In this document: one piece after another, positions 54,325 through 62,965 of the stretch
How the letters are laid out: each line of letters starts with the position of its first letter
Position numbering within the stretch: position 1 is the first letter of the stretch
NCBI GenBank assembly: GCA_028710525.1
Contig: JAQTTY010000011.1
Location: 1-64,000, forward strand
Origin: Gallionella sp.
GTDB taxonomy: Bacteria > Pseudomonadota > Gammaproteobacteria > Burkholderiales > Gallionellaceae
Length of the DNA: 64,000 bases
Direction: 5' to 3'
Program-made: the position numbers and the translations under genes
The notes under the pieces: model-generated
Told to the model about the DNA's origin: nothing
Seen by the model: the letters and a program-made list of their open reading frames with translations, nothing else
Database searches by the model: none

Positions 54325-55710
54325 TTAAATTACCTTGGAGTATTTGGCGTGCTCGGTACGAGTACGCAAATACTTGTCGAACACCATGCAGATATTGCGT
54401 ATCAGCATGCGCCCTTTGGCGGTCACGGTCAGACCCTGCGCCGATATCACCAACAAACCTTCACGCTCATATTCCTGCAATTCCGGCATTTCAGTAGCGA
54501 AGTACTGCTCAAAATCCACCAGATAGGCGGTATTGAACGGCTCATAGCTCAGCTCGAAATGACACATCAAGGCTTGGATGATGGCGCGGCGTAATAGATC
54601 ATCGGCATTAAGTTCAAGTCCGCGCATGATGGGTAGCTCGTTGCGATCCAAGGCGTCGTAGTAATTCTCTAGGTCGCGGTAGTTCTGGCTATAGGTTGGG
54701 CCGATCTTGCCTATGGCACTCACACCCAGCGCCACCAGATCGCAATCCGAATGTGTGGAATAGCCTTGGAAGTTTCGATGCAAACGACCTTGGCGCTGTG
54801 CCACGGCCAATTCATCCTCTGGTTTGGCGAAGTGATCCATGCCGATATACACATAGCCCGCATCGGTAAGCTTCTTCACAGCCATGCCCAAGATATCCAG
54901 CTTGGTCTGCGCTTCGGGCAGATCGTCCTCGCTGATGCGTCGCTGTGGCTTGAACAGGGTCGGCATATGCGCGTAGTTGTAGATAGACAAGCGGTCAGGA
55001 TCGGATGCGATGACTTTATCCAAGGTCACGCCAAAGCCTTCCAGTGTCTGCTTGGGCAGGCCATAAATCAGGTCGATACTGACCGACTTGAAACCGTTGG
55101 CACGTGCAGCCTTGATGACACGCAATGTCTCCTCTTCGCTTTGGATACGATTGACGGCGCGCTGAACCACGTCGTCGAAATCCTGCACGCCTACACTGAT
55201 ACGGTTGAAACCCGCTGCGCCCAACAGCGCGATGGTCTCGTCGCTCACCTTGCGTGGATCGATCTCTATGGAGTATTCGCCGTTATCTATCAGCTTGAAA
55301 TTTGCGCGTATCGCTTCCATCACTTCGCGTATTTCGCTGTCACTCAAGAAAGTGGGCGTACCGCCACCGAAGTGCAGCTGCTCTATGACTTGGCCTTTGC
55401 CCAACAGGTTGGCCTGCATCTCCATTTCTTTGATCAGATAGCCCACATATTCTGCTGCCTTACTTTTGTCCTTGGTGATGACCTTGTTGCAGGCGCAATA
55501 GAAACAAAGCGTATTGCAAAATGGGATGTGAATGTAGAGCGAAAGCGGACGGCTGATGCCACCGATTTCACGCTTAGCCACCCACTGACCGTAACTGTCG
55601 GCGTTAAAGGCCTCGACGAAACGGTCGGCCGTTGGGTATGAGGTGTAGCGCGGACCGTTCTTATCCAGTCTGCGTATCAGTTCCAAATCCAAATCGAGTG
55701 CTGTTGCCAT
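54325..55710 (-). CDS. hemN: Oxygen-independent coproporphyrinogen III oxidase HemN
   Basis: 461-residue radical-SAM enzyme that decarboxylates coproporphyrinogen III without O2. The [4Fe-4S] motif C-x3-C-x2-C (FCNTLCFYCACNKV) is near residue 62. LHFGGGTPTFL and GVQDFDDVVQRAVNR also match, as does the HemN C-terminal domain. It is divergent from fnr, with an FNR box between them. It supplies heme for cytochromes under low oxygen. Confidence 0.97.
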   Translation of the reverse strand: MATALDLDLELIRRLDKNGPRYTSYPTADRFVEAFNADSYGQWVAKREIGGISRPLSLYIHIPFCNTLCFYCACNKVITKDKSKAAEYVGYLIKEMEMQANLLGKGQVIEQLHFGGGTPTFLSDSEIREVMEAIRANFKLIDNGEYSIEIDPRKVSDETIALLGAAGFNRISVGVQDFDDVVQRAVNRIQSEEETLRVIKAARANGFKSVSIDLIYGLPKQTLEGFGVTLDKVIASDPDRLSIYNYAHMPTLFKPQRRISEDDLPEAQTKLDILGMAVKKLTDAGYVYIGMDHFAKPEDELAVAQRQGRLHRNFQGYSTHSDCDLVALGVSAIGKIGPTYSQNYRDLENYYDALDRNELPIMRGLELNADDLLRRAIIQALMCHFELSYEPFNTAYLVDFEQYFATEMPELQEYEREGLLVISAQGLTVTAKGRMLIRNICMVFDKYLRTRTEHAKYSKVI

Positions 55711-55769
55711 GATCTTGTCCGTCCTTTACTAAGTGACCCGCACTATGCCAGTTGTCCACATGCGGAGGT

Positions 55770-55783
55770 TTGATATATGTCAA
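55770..55783. promoter_or_regulatory. FNR/Anr-type binding site between hemN and fnr
   Basis: TTGATATATGTCAA matches TTGAT-N4-ATCAA at 9 of 10 specified positions. It is 60 bases upstream of the hemN start and 66 bases upstream of the fnr start. It could activate hemN and autoregulate fnr. Confidence 0.75.
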
Positions 55784-55848
55784 AATACGGGCCTATCAAC
55801 CTTGAGCTTACTAAATCACCGGCCTAGCGCTAGGGTTTTTCATTCTCC

Positions 55849-56595
55849 ATGACCAAAGCACTCAACGTCATACAAACATTGCCGCTCGTTTCACAGTTGC
55901 GCTCTCATTGCTCCAGTTGCAATCTGCGCGAGTTGTGCATGCCTGTAGAGATCAGCAGTAATGACATGCAGCGTATCAACTCTTTGACGCAACTCAAGCG
56001 CGGTTACGCGCGGGGTGATTATCTGTACCGTAGCGGCGACCCTTTCCATTCTCTATACGCGATCCGCTCTGGCTCATTCAAGACTCAAGTGCTGCATGAA
56101 GATGGGCGCGAGCAAGTCACGGGTTTCCAGATGACGGGCGAGATCATAGGTATGGATGCCATCAGCACCGACGTACACACCTGCGATGCCGTGGCGATGG
56201 AAAGCAGTGAGGTATGCGCCCTACCCTTTGACCAACTGGAAACCATGAGTCGAGAGTTGCCCAGCCTACAGCGTCATCTACACAAAATCATGAGCCGCGA
56301 GATCGTGCGCGACCAAGGCATCATGTTGTTACTGGGTTCGATGCGTGCCGAGGAAAGGCTCGCGGCTTTTTTGTTGAACTTTTCTCAGCGCTTAGCGGCA
56401 CGAGGTTTTTCTCCTACCCAATTTCAACTGCGCATGTCGCGTCAGGAAATTGGGAGCTATCTGGGATTAAAGCTAGAGACGGTGAGCCGCGCTTTCTCGC
56501 ACTTTCAGGATGAAGGCCTGATTAGCGTTAAAGTTCGTTCCATCGAGATACTTGATATGACGCGCCTACAAACCCTCCTCAAATCGTCAAGTTAG
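55849..56595 (+). CDS. fnr: FNR-family oxygen-sensing transcription regulator
   Basis: 248 residues of the CRP/FNR family with a [4Fe-4S] cluster: Cys21, Cys24 and Cys30 (SHCSSCNLRELC) and Cys112 (VHTCDAV). The DNA-recognition helix contains ETVSR in LGLKLETVSRAFSHF, the E--SR set that reads TTGAT. It lies beside hemN and the cbb3 assembly genes, all typical FNR targets. Confidence 0.96.
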   Translation: MTKALNVIQTLPLVSQLRSHCSSCNLRELCMPVEISSNDMQRINSLTQLKRGYARGDYLYRSGDPFHSLYAIRSGSFKTQVLHEDGREQVTGFQMTGEIIGMDAISTDVHTCDAVAMESSEVCALPFDQLETMSRELPSLQRHLHKIMSREIVRDQGIMLLLGSMRAEERLAAFLLNFSQRLAARGFSPTQFQLRMSRQEIGSYLGLKLETVSRAFSHFQDEGLISVKVRSIEILDMTRLQTLLKSSS

Positions 56596-56668
56596 TTTGA
56601 CAGCGCCAGCAGCTGAGCGGATTATCCGCGACTTATTTTTCACAACCAATCTCTAAGGGACACAAACG

Positions 56669-57172
56669 ATGGAAATCCTGAGCAGTAATTTAGATAGGAA
56701 ACGTGCGCGTCATCTGCATGCAGTGCTGCTGTTCAATCTGGTGGTTAATCACATCTTCTTGTTTCTAATGTCGTTGACGTTGATCAAAGCAAGCAGTATC
56801 CCCATGATAGTGATGGTCGTGCTTTCTACCTGTCTGCTTGGCTACATCATTTTCCAAGCGAAGCGCTCTCTAACGGACGAGCCCTCTTGGTTCGTTCGGT
56901 GTCACTGGCAGTTTGCTGCCAAGCGTGCCCGAATGTTCCTAGTCTTGTTCCTAATCTTGGGCTCTTTAACATTGGCAATTTTTTATGGCGGTCATGCTAT
57001 TGGCTTGCAAGGCGTTGCAGTCAAAGCCTTCGCCAGCATCCTTGGGCTGGTGTTTATGGTGGCGGTCCTAGGGCTGGTCGTAATTGAATTCGATGCCGAA
57101 CATCAATCTAAAGATGGAAAAGTCCCTCCCGGCGCCATCGCTTACTATCCACCACCTGCGGAAAATAACTAA
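56669..57172 (+). CDS. Hypothetical four-helix membrane protein
   Basis: I do not recognise this 167-residue protein. It has a polar, basic N-terminus (SNLDRKRARH), four transmembrane helices (about 18-38, 43-63, 89-107, 118-140) and a Pro-rich tail (PPGAIAYYPPPAENN). CTAAGGGA precedes the ATG. It is four bases upstream of the next gene, and the two are probably co-expressed, between fnr and the cbb3 maturation genes. Confidence 0.8.
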   Translation: MEILSSNLDRKRARHLHAVLLFNLVVNHIFLFLMSLTLIKASSIPMIVMVVLSTCLLGYIIFQAKRSLTDEPSWFVRCHWQFAAKRARMFLVLFLILGSLTLAIFYGGHAIGLQGVAVKAFASILGLVFMVAVLGLVVIEFDAEHQSKDGKVPPGAIAYYPPPAENN

Positions 57173-57175
57173 CCC

Positions 57176-57877
57176 ATGGACAAAAAGATCATCATCGGTG
57201 CGTTGGCACTGTTCTTCATTTCTTGGTATGTGCTGCTACAAGCACCAGAAGATGCCAAGCAGAGCCCTGACACCTTGCCTTGGAACATCACTCATCCCAC
57301 ACCCGAGACCACACAAGTGTTTGGCGTCACCTTGGGCAAGACTACGTTGGATGAAGCGGCGCACGCTTACAAACATGAAGCTGAGACTGAGATCAGTTTA
57401 TTCAAGCCCACTGAAGGTCCAATGTCGGTCGAGGCTTTCACCGACGAAGTGAACTTCAATGGTTTGAAGGCCAAAATGACCATGACTGTCGATCTCTCGC
57501 AAGAAGTGATGCAAGCCATGTATGAGCGCGGTCTGCGTATGAACAGCACCCCTAGCGGCAAGCGCATCACCCTTACAGCTGATGATTTGGCCGTGGTACG
57601 CAGTACACCGATTAACAGCCTGACCTATCTACCTGCTGCACGTCTGGAAGACACCATCATCAGCAAGCGTTTTGGTGAGCCAACGGAACGTATCCGCGAG
57701 AAAGATAGCGGGGTGACACACTGGCTATATGCGCAACATGGTTTGGATGTAGTTCTAAGCGGTAGCGAGAAGCCAGTGTTGCAATATGTACCGCTGAAGG
57801 ATTTCGAACGCTTGCGCGCACCTTTGCTTAAGCACGGCGAGCTAGTGGTTGCTAGCGGAGTTGCGGCGACTAAATAG
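57176..57877 (+). CDS. Hypothetical membrane-anchored protein
   Basis: 233 residues, not recognised. One N-terminal signal anchor (IIIGALALFFISWYVLL) is followed by a periplasmic alpha/beta domain (VFGVTLGKTTLDEAAHAYK; LTYLPAARLEDTIISKRFGEPTERI). No cysteine is present, so it is neither a cytochrome nor a disulfide protein. It is paired with the four-helix protein upstream and may belong to the respiratory block by position only. Confidence 0.8.
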   Translation: MDKKIIIGALALFFISWYVLLQAPEDAKQSPDTLPWNITHPTPETTQVFGVTLGKTTLDEAAHAYKHEAETEISLFKPTEGPMSVEAFTDEVNFNGLKAKMTMTVDLSQEVMQAMYERGLRMNSTPSGKRITLTADDLAVVRSTPINSLTYLPAARLEDTIISKRFGEPTERIREKDSGVTHWLYAQHGLDVVLSGSEKPVLQYVPLKDFERLRAPLLKHGELVVASGVAATK

Positions 57878-57885
57878 CCGTTTGA

Positions 57886-57908
57886 AAAGGGGCCCAAAGC
57901 GCCCCTTT
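57886..57908. terminator. Hairpin between convergent genes, probable terminator
   Basis: AAAGGGGC, seven-base loop, GCCCCTTT. It lies between the plus-strand hypothetical gene and minus-strand ccoS. The T tract is short. Confidence 0.6.
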
Positions 57909-57921
57909 GTGAGGATTTGTT

Positions 57922-58134
57922 TTACTGCTTAGGCGCGTCTGGATTACTTTCCTGATGCGCTTTTTCTTTTGGCTGATGGGCCAACAAGGCATCTTCATCA
58001 TCATCCAAGAGGATGCGGCTAGCATTCCCTTCCATATCCTCATATTGGCCGTTACGCACTGCCCATATCAGGATAGCGACGAACACCAATCCCATGAAGG
58101 TCATGCTCGGTATCAGACTGTAGATGACATCCAT
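57922..58134 (-). CDS. ccoS: cbb3 oxidase maturation protein CcoS
   Basis: 70 residues: a single N-terminal membrane helix (LIPSMTFMGLVFVAILIWAV) followed by RNGQYEDMEGNASRILLDDD, the conserved CcoS stretch (GQYDD-E--A-RIL-D). Needed for cofactor insertion into CcoN. It follows ccoI by four bases. Confidence 0.94.
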   Translation of the reverse strand: MDVIYSLIPSMTFMGLVFVAILIWAVRNGQYEDMEGNASRILLDDDEDALLAHQPKEKAHQESNPDAPKQ

Positions 58135-58138
58135 ATTG

Positions 58139-60595
58139 CTACTCCTTGAACAAATTTCTTATACGTGAGGCATTGCCTATCACCAACAGCGAGCTAATAG
58201 GCATGGTGATTGCTGCGACTAGCGGGGTCACATGACCCATTACAGCCAACGGCACCATGATGCTGTTGTAGACGAATGATAGTCCGATATTCTGCTTGAT
58301 GGTACGCAGGGTACGACGTGACAACATCGTGGCCTGGCGCACCTTATTCAGCTCGTTGTGCATTAGCACGATGTCGGCGCTCTCCACTGACACATCCGTT
58401 CCAGAACCCAGCGCGATACCCACATCGGCTCGTATCAGCGCTGGCGCGTCGTTGATGCCATCTCCTACCATTGCCACCACCGCGCCTTGCTGCTGCAAAC
58501 GTTGTATGACCTGATCTTTGTCCTGTGGCAAGACCTCGGCAATGACTTCCATGCCGCCCAATTGCGCCGCAATAGCTTCCGCCACGGCTTGGCGATCACC
58601 ACTCAGCAAGGTCATGGCTATACCTGCTGCGCGAAGCTCGTTCACCAATTGTTGTGCGTCGCCGCGCAACTGGTCTGCTAAGGCAAAGCTCGCCAGATGC
58701 ACGCCCGCTTGCGCGTAATGCACACAACTCATAGCCTGCGCTTCGGCTTCATGTGTCTGCTGCAATAGTGCTTTATCCAAGGTTATGCCCTGCTGCACCA
58801 GCCAGTCGGCATTACCCATAAATATCTCCATGTCCTGTATGAAGGCAGAGATACCTCTACCTGGAGTCGCCTGGAAGCCGCTCACTATTATGTCGCGGTA
58901 ATGTAACTCCTGCTGCTCAGCACCCTTCACTATTGCAAGAGCGATGCTGTGTTCGCTATAGCGCTCTACTGCTGCTGCCATACTTAGTGCGTTGTGCACA
59001 TCGACATTCGCAGCTGTAAAACTATGCGCTAGGCTCATTTTGCCCTCGGTCAGCGTACCGGTCTTATCAAAGACAAAGTGTGTCACTTTAGACAGCGTCT
59101 CCAGCACTAATCCATTTTTGATGAGGATGCCGTGCTTGGCCCCCAAGCCGGAAGCGACCGCGATAGACATTGGGGTTGCCATCCCTAGTGCACAGGGGCA
59201 GGTAATGATCAACACCGAGGTCGCCGCCATCAAGGCAAGCTCGAAACTTTGTCCATGCCAGAGCCAGAAGGTAAAGCTTGCACACACCAGCGTCACCAGC
59301 ACGAACCACGGCACGATTAAATCAGCGATACGCTGTATAGGTGCCTTGGAAGATTGTGCCTCCTCAACCAGTCGAATGATCTTGGCTAGCATGGTGTTCT
59401 GTAATGTGGACTGCACCTCTACCAATAGCGCACCGTTAACATTCACGGTACCGGTGGATACTGTCATGCCTACCGACTTACTCACCGGTGCCGACTCACC
59501 GCTTAACATCGCCTCATCTATCGAGCTATGACCTTCGATGATTACGCCATCTACCGGCACTTTATATCCCGGCTTAACCAACACATGGTCACCCACCTTG
59601 ATGCCACGTATCGGCGTGATATATTCTTCACCGTCCTTGATCAGCGTAGCCACACGCGGTTGCAGATCCATCAAGCGACTGCTCGCCGCTACGGCCTGAT
59701 GTCGGTACATGCCTTCGAGATAACGGCCTACCAATATTACAAAAGTAAGATTGGTCACCGTATCGAAATACACCTCACCCGCACTGCCCCCACGGATAGT
59801 TACGTAAAGCGAGTAGAAGTAAGTAACTGCCAGACCTAACGCAATCGGCAAATCCATGGTCAGGCGCATATTGCGCAAGCCACTCCACGCCCCTTTATAA
59901 AATGGATATGCCGAATACAACAGCGTAGGAGTGGCTAATGCGCAACCCATCCACTGGAAGAAATCTCGGAACTTTCCTTGGTCTGCACCGCTATAGAGCG
60001 CAATAGAAATCAGTGCCAAATTCATCATGGCAAAGCCAGCAAAGAACAGGCGGTACAACAAGGCGCGGTTAGTACGCTTCATTGCACCTTCAGCCACCTC
60101 GGGGTCATAGGGAACACCTGAATAACCTATCTTAGAAAGACTGGCTATCAGCGTAGAGAGCTTGACGCGTTGATTATCCCAGCGGATATGCAAACGTTTA
60201 CCGGCAAGATTCACATTAGCGGTCTGCACCCCACCCATACGCATCATGCCGCGCTCTATAAGCCAGACACAGGCCGCGCAATGTATTCCCTCAACGAGCA
60301 AATGCGTGTCGCGAATATCACCCTGACAATTGACGAAGTCCTGCTGCACCTCATCTAGGTCATACATCTCTAGGTCTTTGGGAGGGAGGGGTGGCGGTGC
60401 TAGCAGCGTACCCTGCGGGGTACGCTGGTAATAGCCTTGCAAACCGGATTGGAAGATGGCCTCGCATACCGACTGGCAACCGAAGCAACAGAAGTCGCGC
60501 TGTACTTCCTCTAACTTGCTGTGAAAATCTGCTTCGCTAGGAATCTCAAGACCACAATGAAAGCAAGCAGCCGAACTTGCGTGTTGCTGAGTCAT
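58139..60595 (-). CDS. ccoI: Copper-transporting P1B-type ATPase for cbb3 assembly, CcoI/FixI
   Basis: 818 residues. There is a Cys-rich N-terminal domain (CFHCGLEIP, CCFGCQSVC), then a heavy-metal-associated domain (GIHCAACVWLIERG), eight helices with the TCPCALGMATP metal site, phosphorylation site FDKTGTLTEG and hinge MVGDGINDAPAL. FixI-type ATPases move Cu(I) out for the CcoN CuB centre. It lies in the ccoGHIS unit. Confidence 0.96.
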   Translation of the reverse strand: MTQQHASSAACFHCGLEIPSEADFHSKLEEVQRDFCCFGCQSVCEAIFQSGLQGYYQRTPQGTLLAPPPLPPKDLEMYDLDEVQQDFVNCQGDIRDTHLLVEGIHCAACVWLIERGMMRMGGVQTANVNLAGKRLHIRWDNQRVKLSTLIASLSKIGYSGVPYDPEVAEGAMKRTNRALLYRLFFAGFAMMNLALISIALYSGADQGKFRDFFQWMGCALATPTLLYSAYPFYKGAWSGLRNMRLTMDLPIALGLAVTYFYSLYVTIRGGSAGEVYFDTVTNLTFVILVGRYLEGMYRHQAVAASSRLMDLQPRVATLIKDGEEYITPIRGIKVGDHVLVKPGYKVPVDGVIIEGHSSIDEAMLSGESAPVSKSVGMTVSTGTVNVNGALLVEVQSTLQNTMLAKIIRLVEEAQSSKAPIQRIADLIVPWFVLVTLVCASFTFWLWHGQSFELALMAATSVLIITCPCALGMATPMSIAVASGLGAKHGILIKNGLVLETLSKVTHFVFDKTGTLTEGKMSLAHSFTAANVDVHNALSMAAAVERYSEHSIALAIVKGAEQQELHYRDIIVSGFQATPGRGISAFIQDMEIFMGNADWLVQQGITLDKALLQQTHEAEAQAMSCVHYAQAGVHLASFALADQLRGDAQQLVNELRAAGIAMTLLSGDRQAVAEAIAAQLGGMEVIAEVLPQDKDQVIQRLQQQGAVVAMVGDGINDAPALIRADVGIALGSGTDVSVESADIVLMHNELNKVRQATMLSRRTLRTIKQNIGLSFVYNSIMVPLAVMGHVTPLVAAITMPISSLLVIGNASRIRNLFKE

Positions 60596-60605
60596 TTAGC
60601 TTGCA

Positions 60606-61166
60606 TTACTGGGGTTTGGGGATGGCAACGAAGACACGTTGTTCCATATCGAATTGACGTCCATCCAATTCGGCGCGTATCAAAAGATCCCAGTTTCCTG
60701 CTTTTGGAAACTTCAAGCTGCCCTGATATTGACCTTCTGAGATGGTATTAAAGGTGGTCTTAAAATCGAACGATTGATCCCCAGGAGATTGCGCGTCAAC
60801 GGTGATCGTCGCTCCGGTAATAGGTAAGCCCTTCTGGTCTTTAAAGTCTAGTTTTATCTCAGCGGGATTGGCTGTCAAAATGAACCGAGCCATTTCTTGA
60901 CTAGCATCACTATCGTTTGGAAGCTGCTGGGGTGAGGACAAGGTAGCCTTCCAACCCAAAGTCGAGCGCTCAGCTTGCTCCTGCAACCACTTTGCATCGT
61001 AGCGGTTGTGATCCTTTACGGTGTAGTTGTCATCCAACAAACGCATAGGATGTTGCAACATATTCCAAATCATCCTTGCGTTGATCAGCACACCGGAACA
61101 CACCAGTGCGATTAACAGGAATACCCAAGGGTTACGCCAACCTTGCTTGTTTTTTTGCGAAATCAT
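60606..61166 (-). CDS. ccoH: cbb3 oxidase assembly protein CcoH/FixH
   Basis: 186 residues: a membrane anchor (about 12-32, PWVFLLIALVCSGVLINARM) and a FixH-type periplasmic domain ending in GQYQGSLKFPKAGNWDLLIRAELDGRQFDMEQRVFV. The family stabilises the assembling oxidase. Its position between ccoG and ccoI is standard. Confidence 0.92.
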   Translation of the reverse strand: MISQKNKQGWRNPWVFLLIALVCSGVLINARMIWNMLQHPMRLLDDNYTVKDHNRYDAKWLQEQAERSTLGWKATLSSPQQLPNDSDASQEMARFILTANPAEIKLDFKDQKGLPITGATITVDAQSPGDQSFDFKTTFNTISEGQYQGSLKFPKAGNWDLLIRAELDGRQFDMEQRVFVAIPKPQ

Positions 61167-61184
61167 AATTCTTCCTCTGACTAC

Positions 61185-62621
61185 TTAACGCTTGGGTGCA
61201 CTAAATTTGCTGGTGTACTCAGCAGCCATGCTCGGATCTGCTGTATTAGAAACGTGGAATTCAATCTTAGTCGTTTCGCTGAGTATATTTTCTTCTGGCG
61301 CCTTCACGAAAATCGTAAACGCAGTTGAGCGACCATGGGTCAGCAACTTGGGTTGCTCATTACCAATCAATTTTTGATCCTTGATGCCAAACTGGGCGCT
61401 AACTTCCACGTATACGTCGTGGTCGGTCTTATTCAGCACCTTGAAGGTATATTTGTTTTGGATCGAACCATCGCTCATGCGCACATACAAAGGCTGACGC
61501 TCTGGATCGACACGCAATTTCAACGAGCCTAGATGCGTCATGCCCCAAACGATGCCACCCAGCGCGACCAACAGGATAGTCAGATACACGAAAGTACGTG
61601 GGTGTTGGTAAACTTTTTTGACTGGACGCCCCTCAAGCTCATCCAAAGAGGCGTAGCGTATCAAACCACGTGGCCGTCCCAGCTTATCCATAATGGAGTC
61701 GCACGCATCCAAACACAGACCGCAAGTGATACAGCCTAATTGTTGTCCATCACGGATATCCACGCCGGTAGGACAGACCTGTACGCATTGGAAACAGTCG
61801 ATGCAATCGCCCTGTGTCGCATCGGTTGCGGGCGCACCACGACGCAATTTTCCGCGTGGCTCACCGCGAGCTATATCATAGGCTGGCAATATTGTTTGCG
61901 AATCTGCCATCACCGCTTGAATACGAGCATAGGGGCACAACCACAAGCAGGTTTGTTCACGCAAGAAACCAGCTAAGCCGTAGGTTCCCAATGTAAACAA
62001 CGCAAGTGTGGAAAACTCGATAATGGTCAGATTGAAGTGCATCAGATCATGCCAGTACTGGTAGGCATCTTCGAACCATACGGTGGCACTGATACCGGTG
62101 AGCAATGAAATCAGCAGCCATATCACATGCTTGACCGTTTTCTTCCCAATCTTATTGGCGGTCCAAGGCGCGGCATCCAGCTTGTGGCGCTGATTGGGTT
62201 GGCCCTCAATTTTTTCTTCTACCCAAGTAAACAGATCTACCCAAGCAGTCTGGAAACAGAAATATCCGCAAAACACGCGTGAGGCAACTGAAGTAACTGC
62301 GAATAATGTCATTGCCAATATCAGCAACAACAACGAAACCATCCAGATGTCTTGGGGCAGGATGGTGATATTGAAAAAATTGAATTGACGATGGTTGACA
62401 TCCAGCATCATCGCTTGCTTACCATCCCAACGCAGGTAAGCGCCTACAAAAAAGAACAGCCAGATAGATTCAGTGAAATACTTGATGGTTCGAAAAGTTC
62501 CAGGCATACGCTTGGCATGTATGGTCTTATCGCCAAGGTTAGTCGACCACTCCTGATGCTCTGTATATAGGCTAGTTACGCCTACGACTTCATCGGCGCG
62601 TTTCCGTACTGGTTCATTCAT
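61185..62621 (-). CDS. ccoG: cbb3 oxidase accessory iron-sulfur protein CcoG/FixG
   Basis: 478 residues with about five transmembrane helices, the membrane motifs FCGYFCFQTAWVDLF and CLWLCPYARIQAVM, and a ferredoxin domain with CIDCFQCVQVCPTGVDI and CITCGLCLDAC (two [4Fe-4S] clusters). The C-terminal Ig-like domain is at about 360-478. CcoG has been linked to Cu(II) reduction during cbb3 assembly. Confidence 0.96.
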   Translation of the reverse strand: MNEPVRKRADEVVGVTSLYTEHQEWSTNLGDKTIHAKRMPGTFRTIKYFTESIWLFFFVGAYLRWDGKQAMMLDVNHRQFNFFNITILPQDIWMVSLLLLILAMTLFAVTSVASRVFCGYFCFQTAWVDLFTWVEEKIEGQPNQRHKLDAAPWTANKIGKKTVKHVIWLLISLLTGISATVWFEDAYQYWHDLMHFNLTIIEFSTLALFTLGTYGLAGFLREQTCLWLCPYARIQAVMADSQTILPAYDIARGEPRGKLRRGAPATDATQGDCIDCFQCVQVCPTGVDIRDGQQLGCITCGLCLDACDSIMDKLGRPRGLIRYASLDELEGRPVKKVYQHPRTFVYLTILLVALGGIVWGMTHLGSLKLRVDPERQPLYVRMSDGSIQNKYTFKVLNKTDHDVYVEVSAQFGIKDQKLIGNEQPKLLTHGRSTAFTIFVKAPEENILSETTKIEFHVSNTADPSMAAEYTSKFSAPKR

Positions 62622-62742
62622 GCCCTGCTCCTAAATTTTTCTGACCGATTTTTCGGTTCGATTTATAAATTTATAAAAGAGTGTTTCATTTGAGTTCAGC
62701 ATGCTGCGAAGCTCACACAAAACAACCTTTAACTCAACAATG

Positions 62743-62770
62743 AAAAAGGAGGAGGGCTAGCCTCCTCCTT
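62743..62770 (-). terminator. Rho-independent terminator between the ccoP unit and ccoG
   Basis: AAGGAGGAGG-GCTAG-CCTCCTCCTT with a T tract on the minus strand. It separates the structural ccoNOQP genes and the 40-residue peptide from ccoGHIS. The 120 bases between it and ccoG would hold the ccoG promoter; I see no FNR box there. Confidence 0.88.
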
Positions 62771-62786
62771 ACTCACATCGACAATA

Positions 62787-62909
62787 TTACTTGTCGCCGC
62801 GGTTTTTGGTTTTTGCGTTAATGAACAAAAACAGCAAACCACCGATAAACGCAGCAAATGCGCCTGCTGTACCTATCATCAAAGACCAAAATACAAAGTC
62901 ATTCTTCAT
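62787..62909 (-). CDS. 40-residue single-helix membrane peptide in the cbb3 operon
   Basis: ATG 62909 with AAGGAG eight bases upstream opens 40 codons: MKNDFVFWSLM, a Gly/Ala/Phe-rich helix (IGTAGAFAAFIGGLLFLFIN) and a basic tail (AKTKNRGDK). It lies after ccoP and before a terminator. CcoQ, the usual small cbb3 subunit, lies before ccoP, and its tail appears at 63943-64000. This would therefore be a second small membrane protein of the operon. It resembles no family I can name with confidence. Confidence 0.75.
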   Translation of the reverse strand: MKNDFVFWSLMIGTAGAFAAFIGGLLFLFINAKTKNRGDK

Positions 62910-62928
62910 TGCGATCTCCTTTTCAAGA

Positions 62929-62953
62929 GACTGTGCGCCATAGACGCACAGTC
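62929..62953. other. Hairpin between ccoP and the 40-residue gene
   Basis: GACTGTGCG, seven-base loop, CGCACAGTC. No T tract follows on the minus strand. It may stabilise the upstream ccoNOQP mRNA or limit read-through. Confidence 0.55.
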
Positions 62954-62965
62954 AAATGCCTACGA

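Noticed and set aside
54751-55641. 296-codon open frame on the plus strand
   Set aside because: It lies fully antisense to hemN, whose domains and motifs are intact; its product has no recognisable features.
57176-57877. Reading the single-anchor protein as a lipoprotein or cytochrome
   Set aside because: No cysteine at all in the protein, so neither a lipobox nor a heme motif exists.
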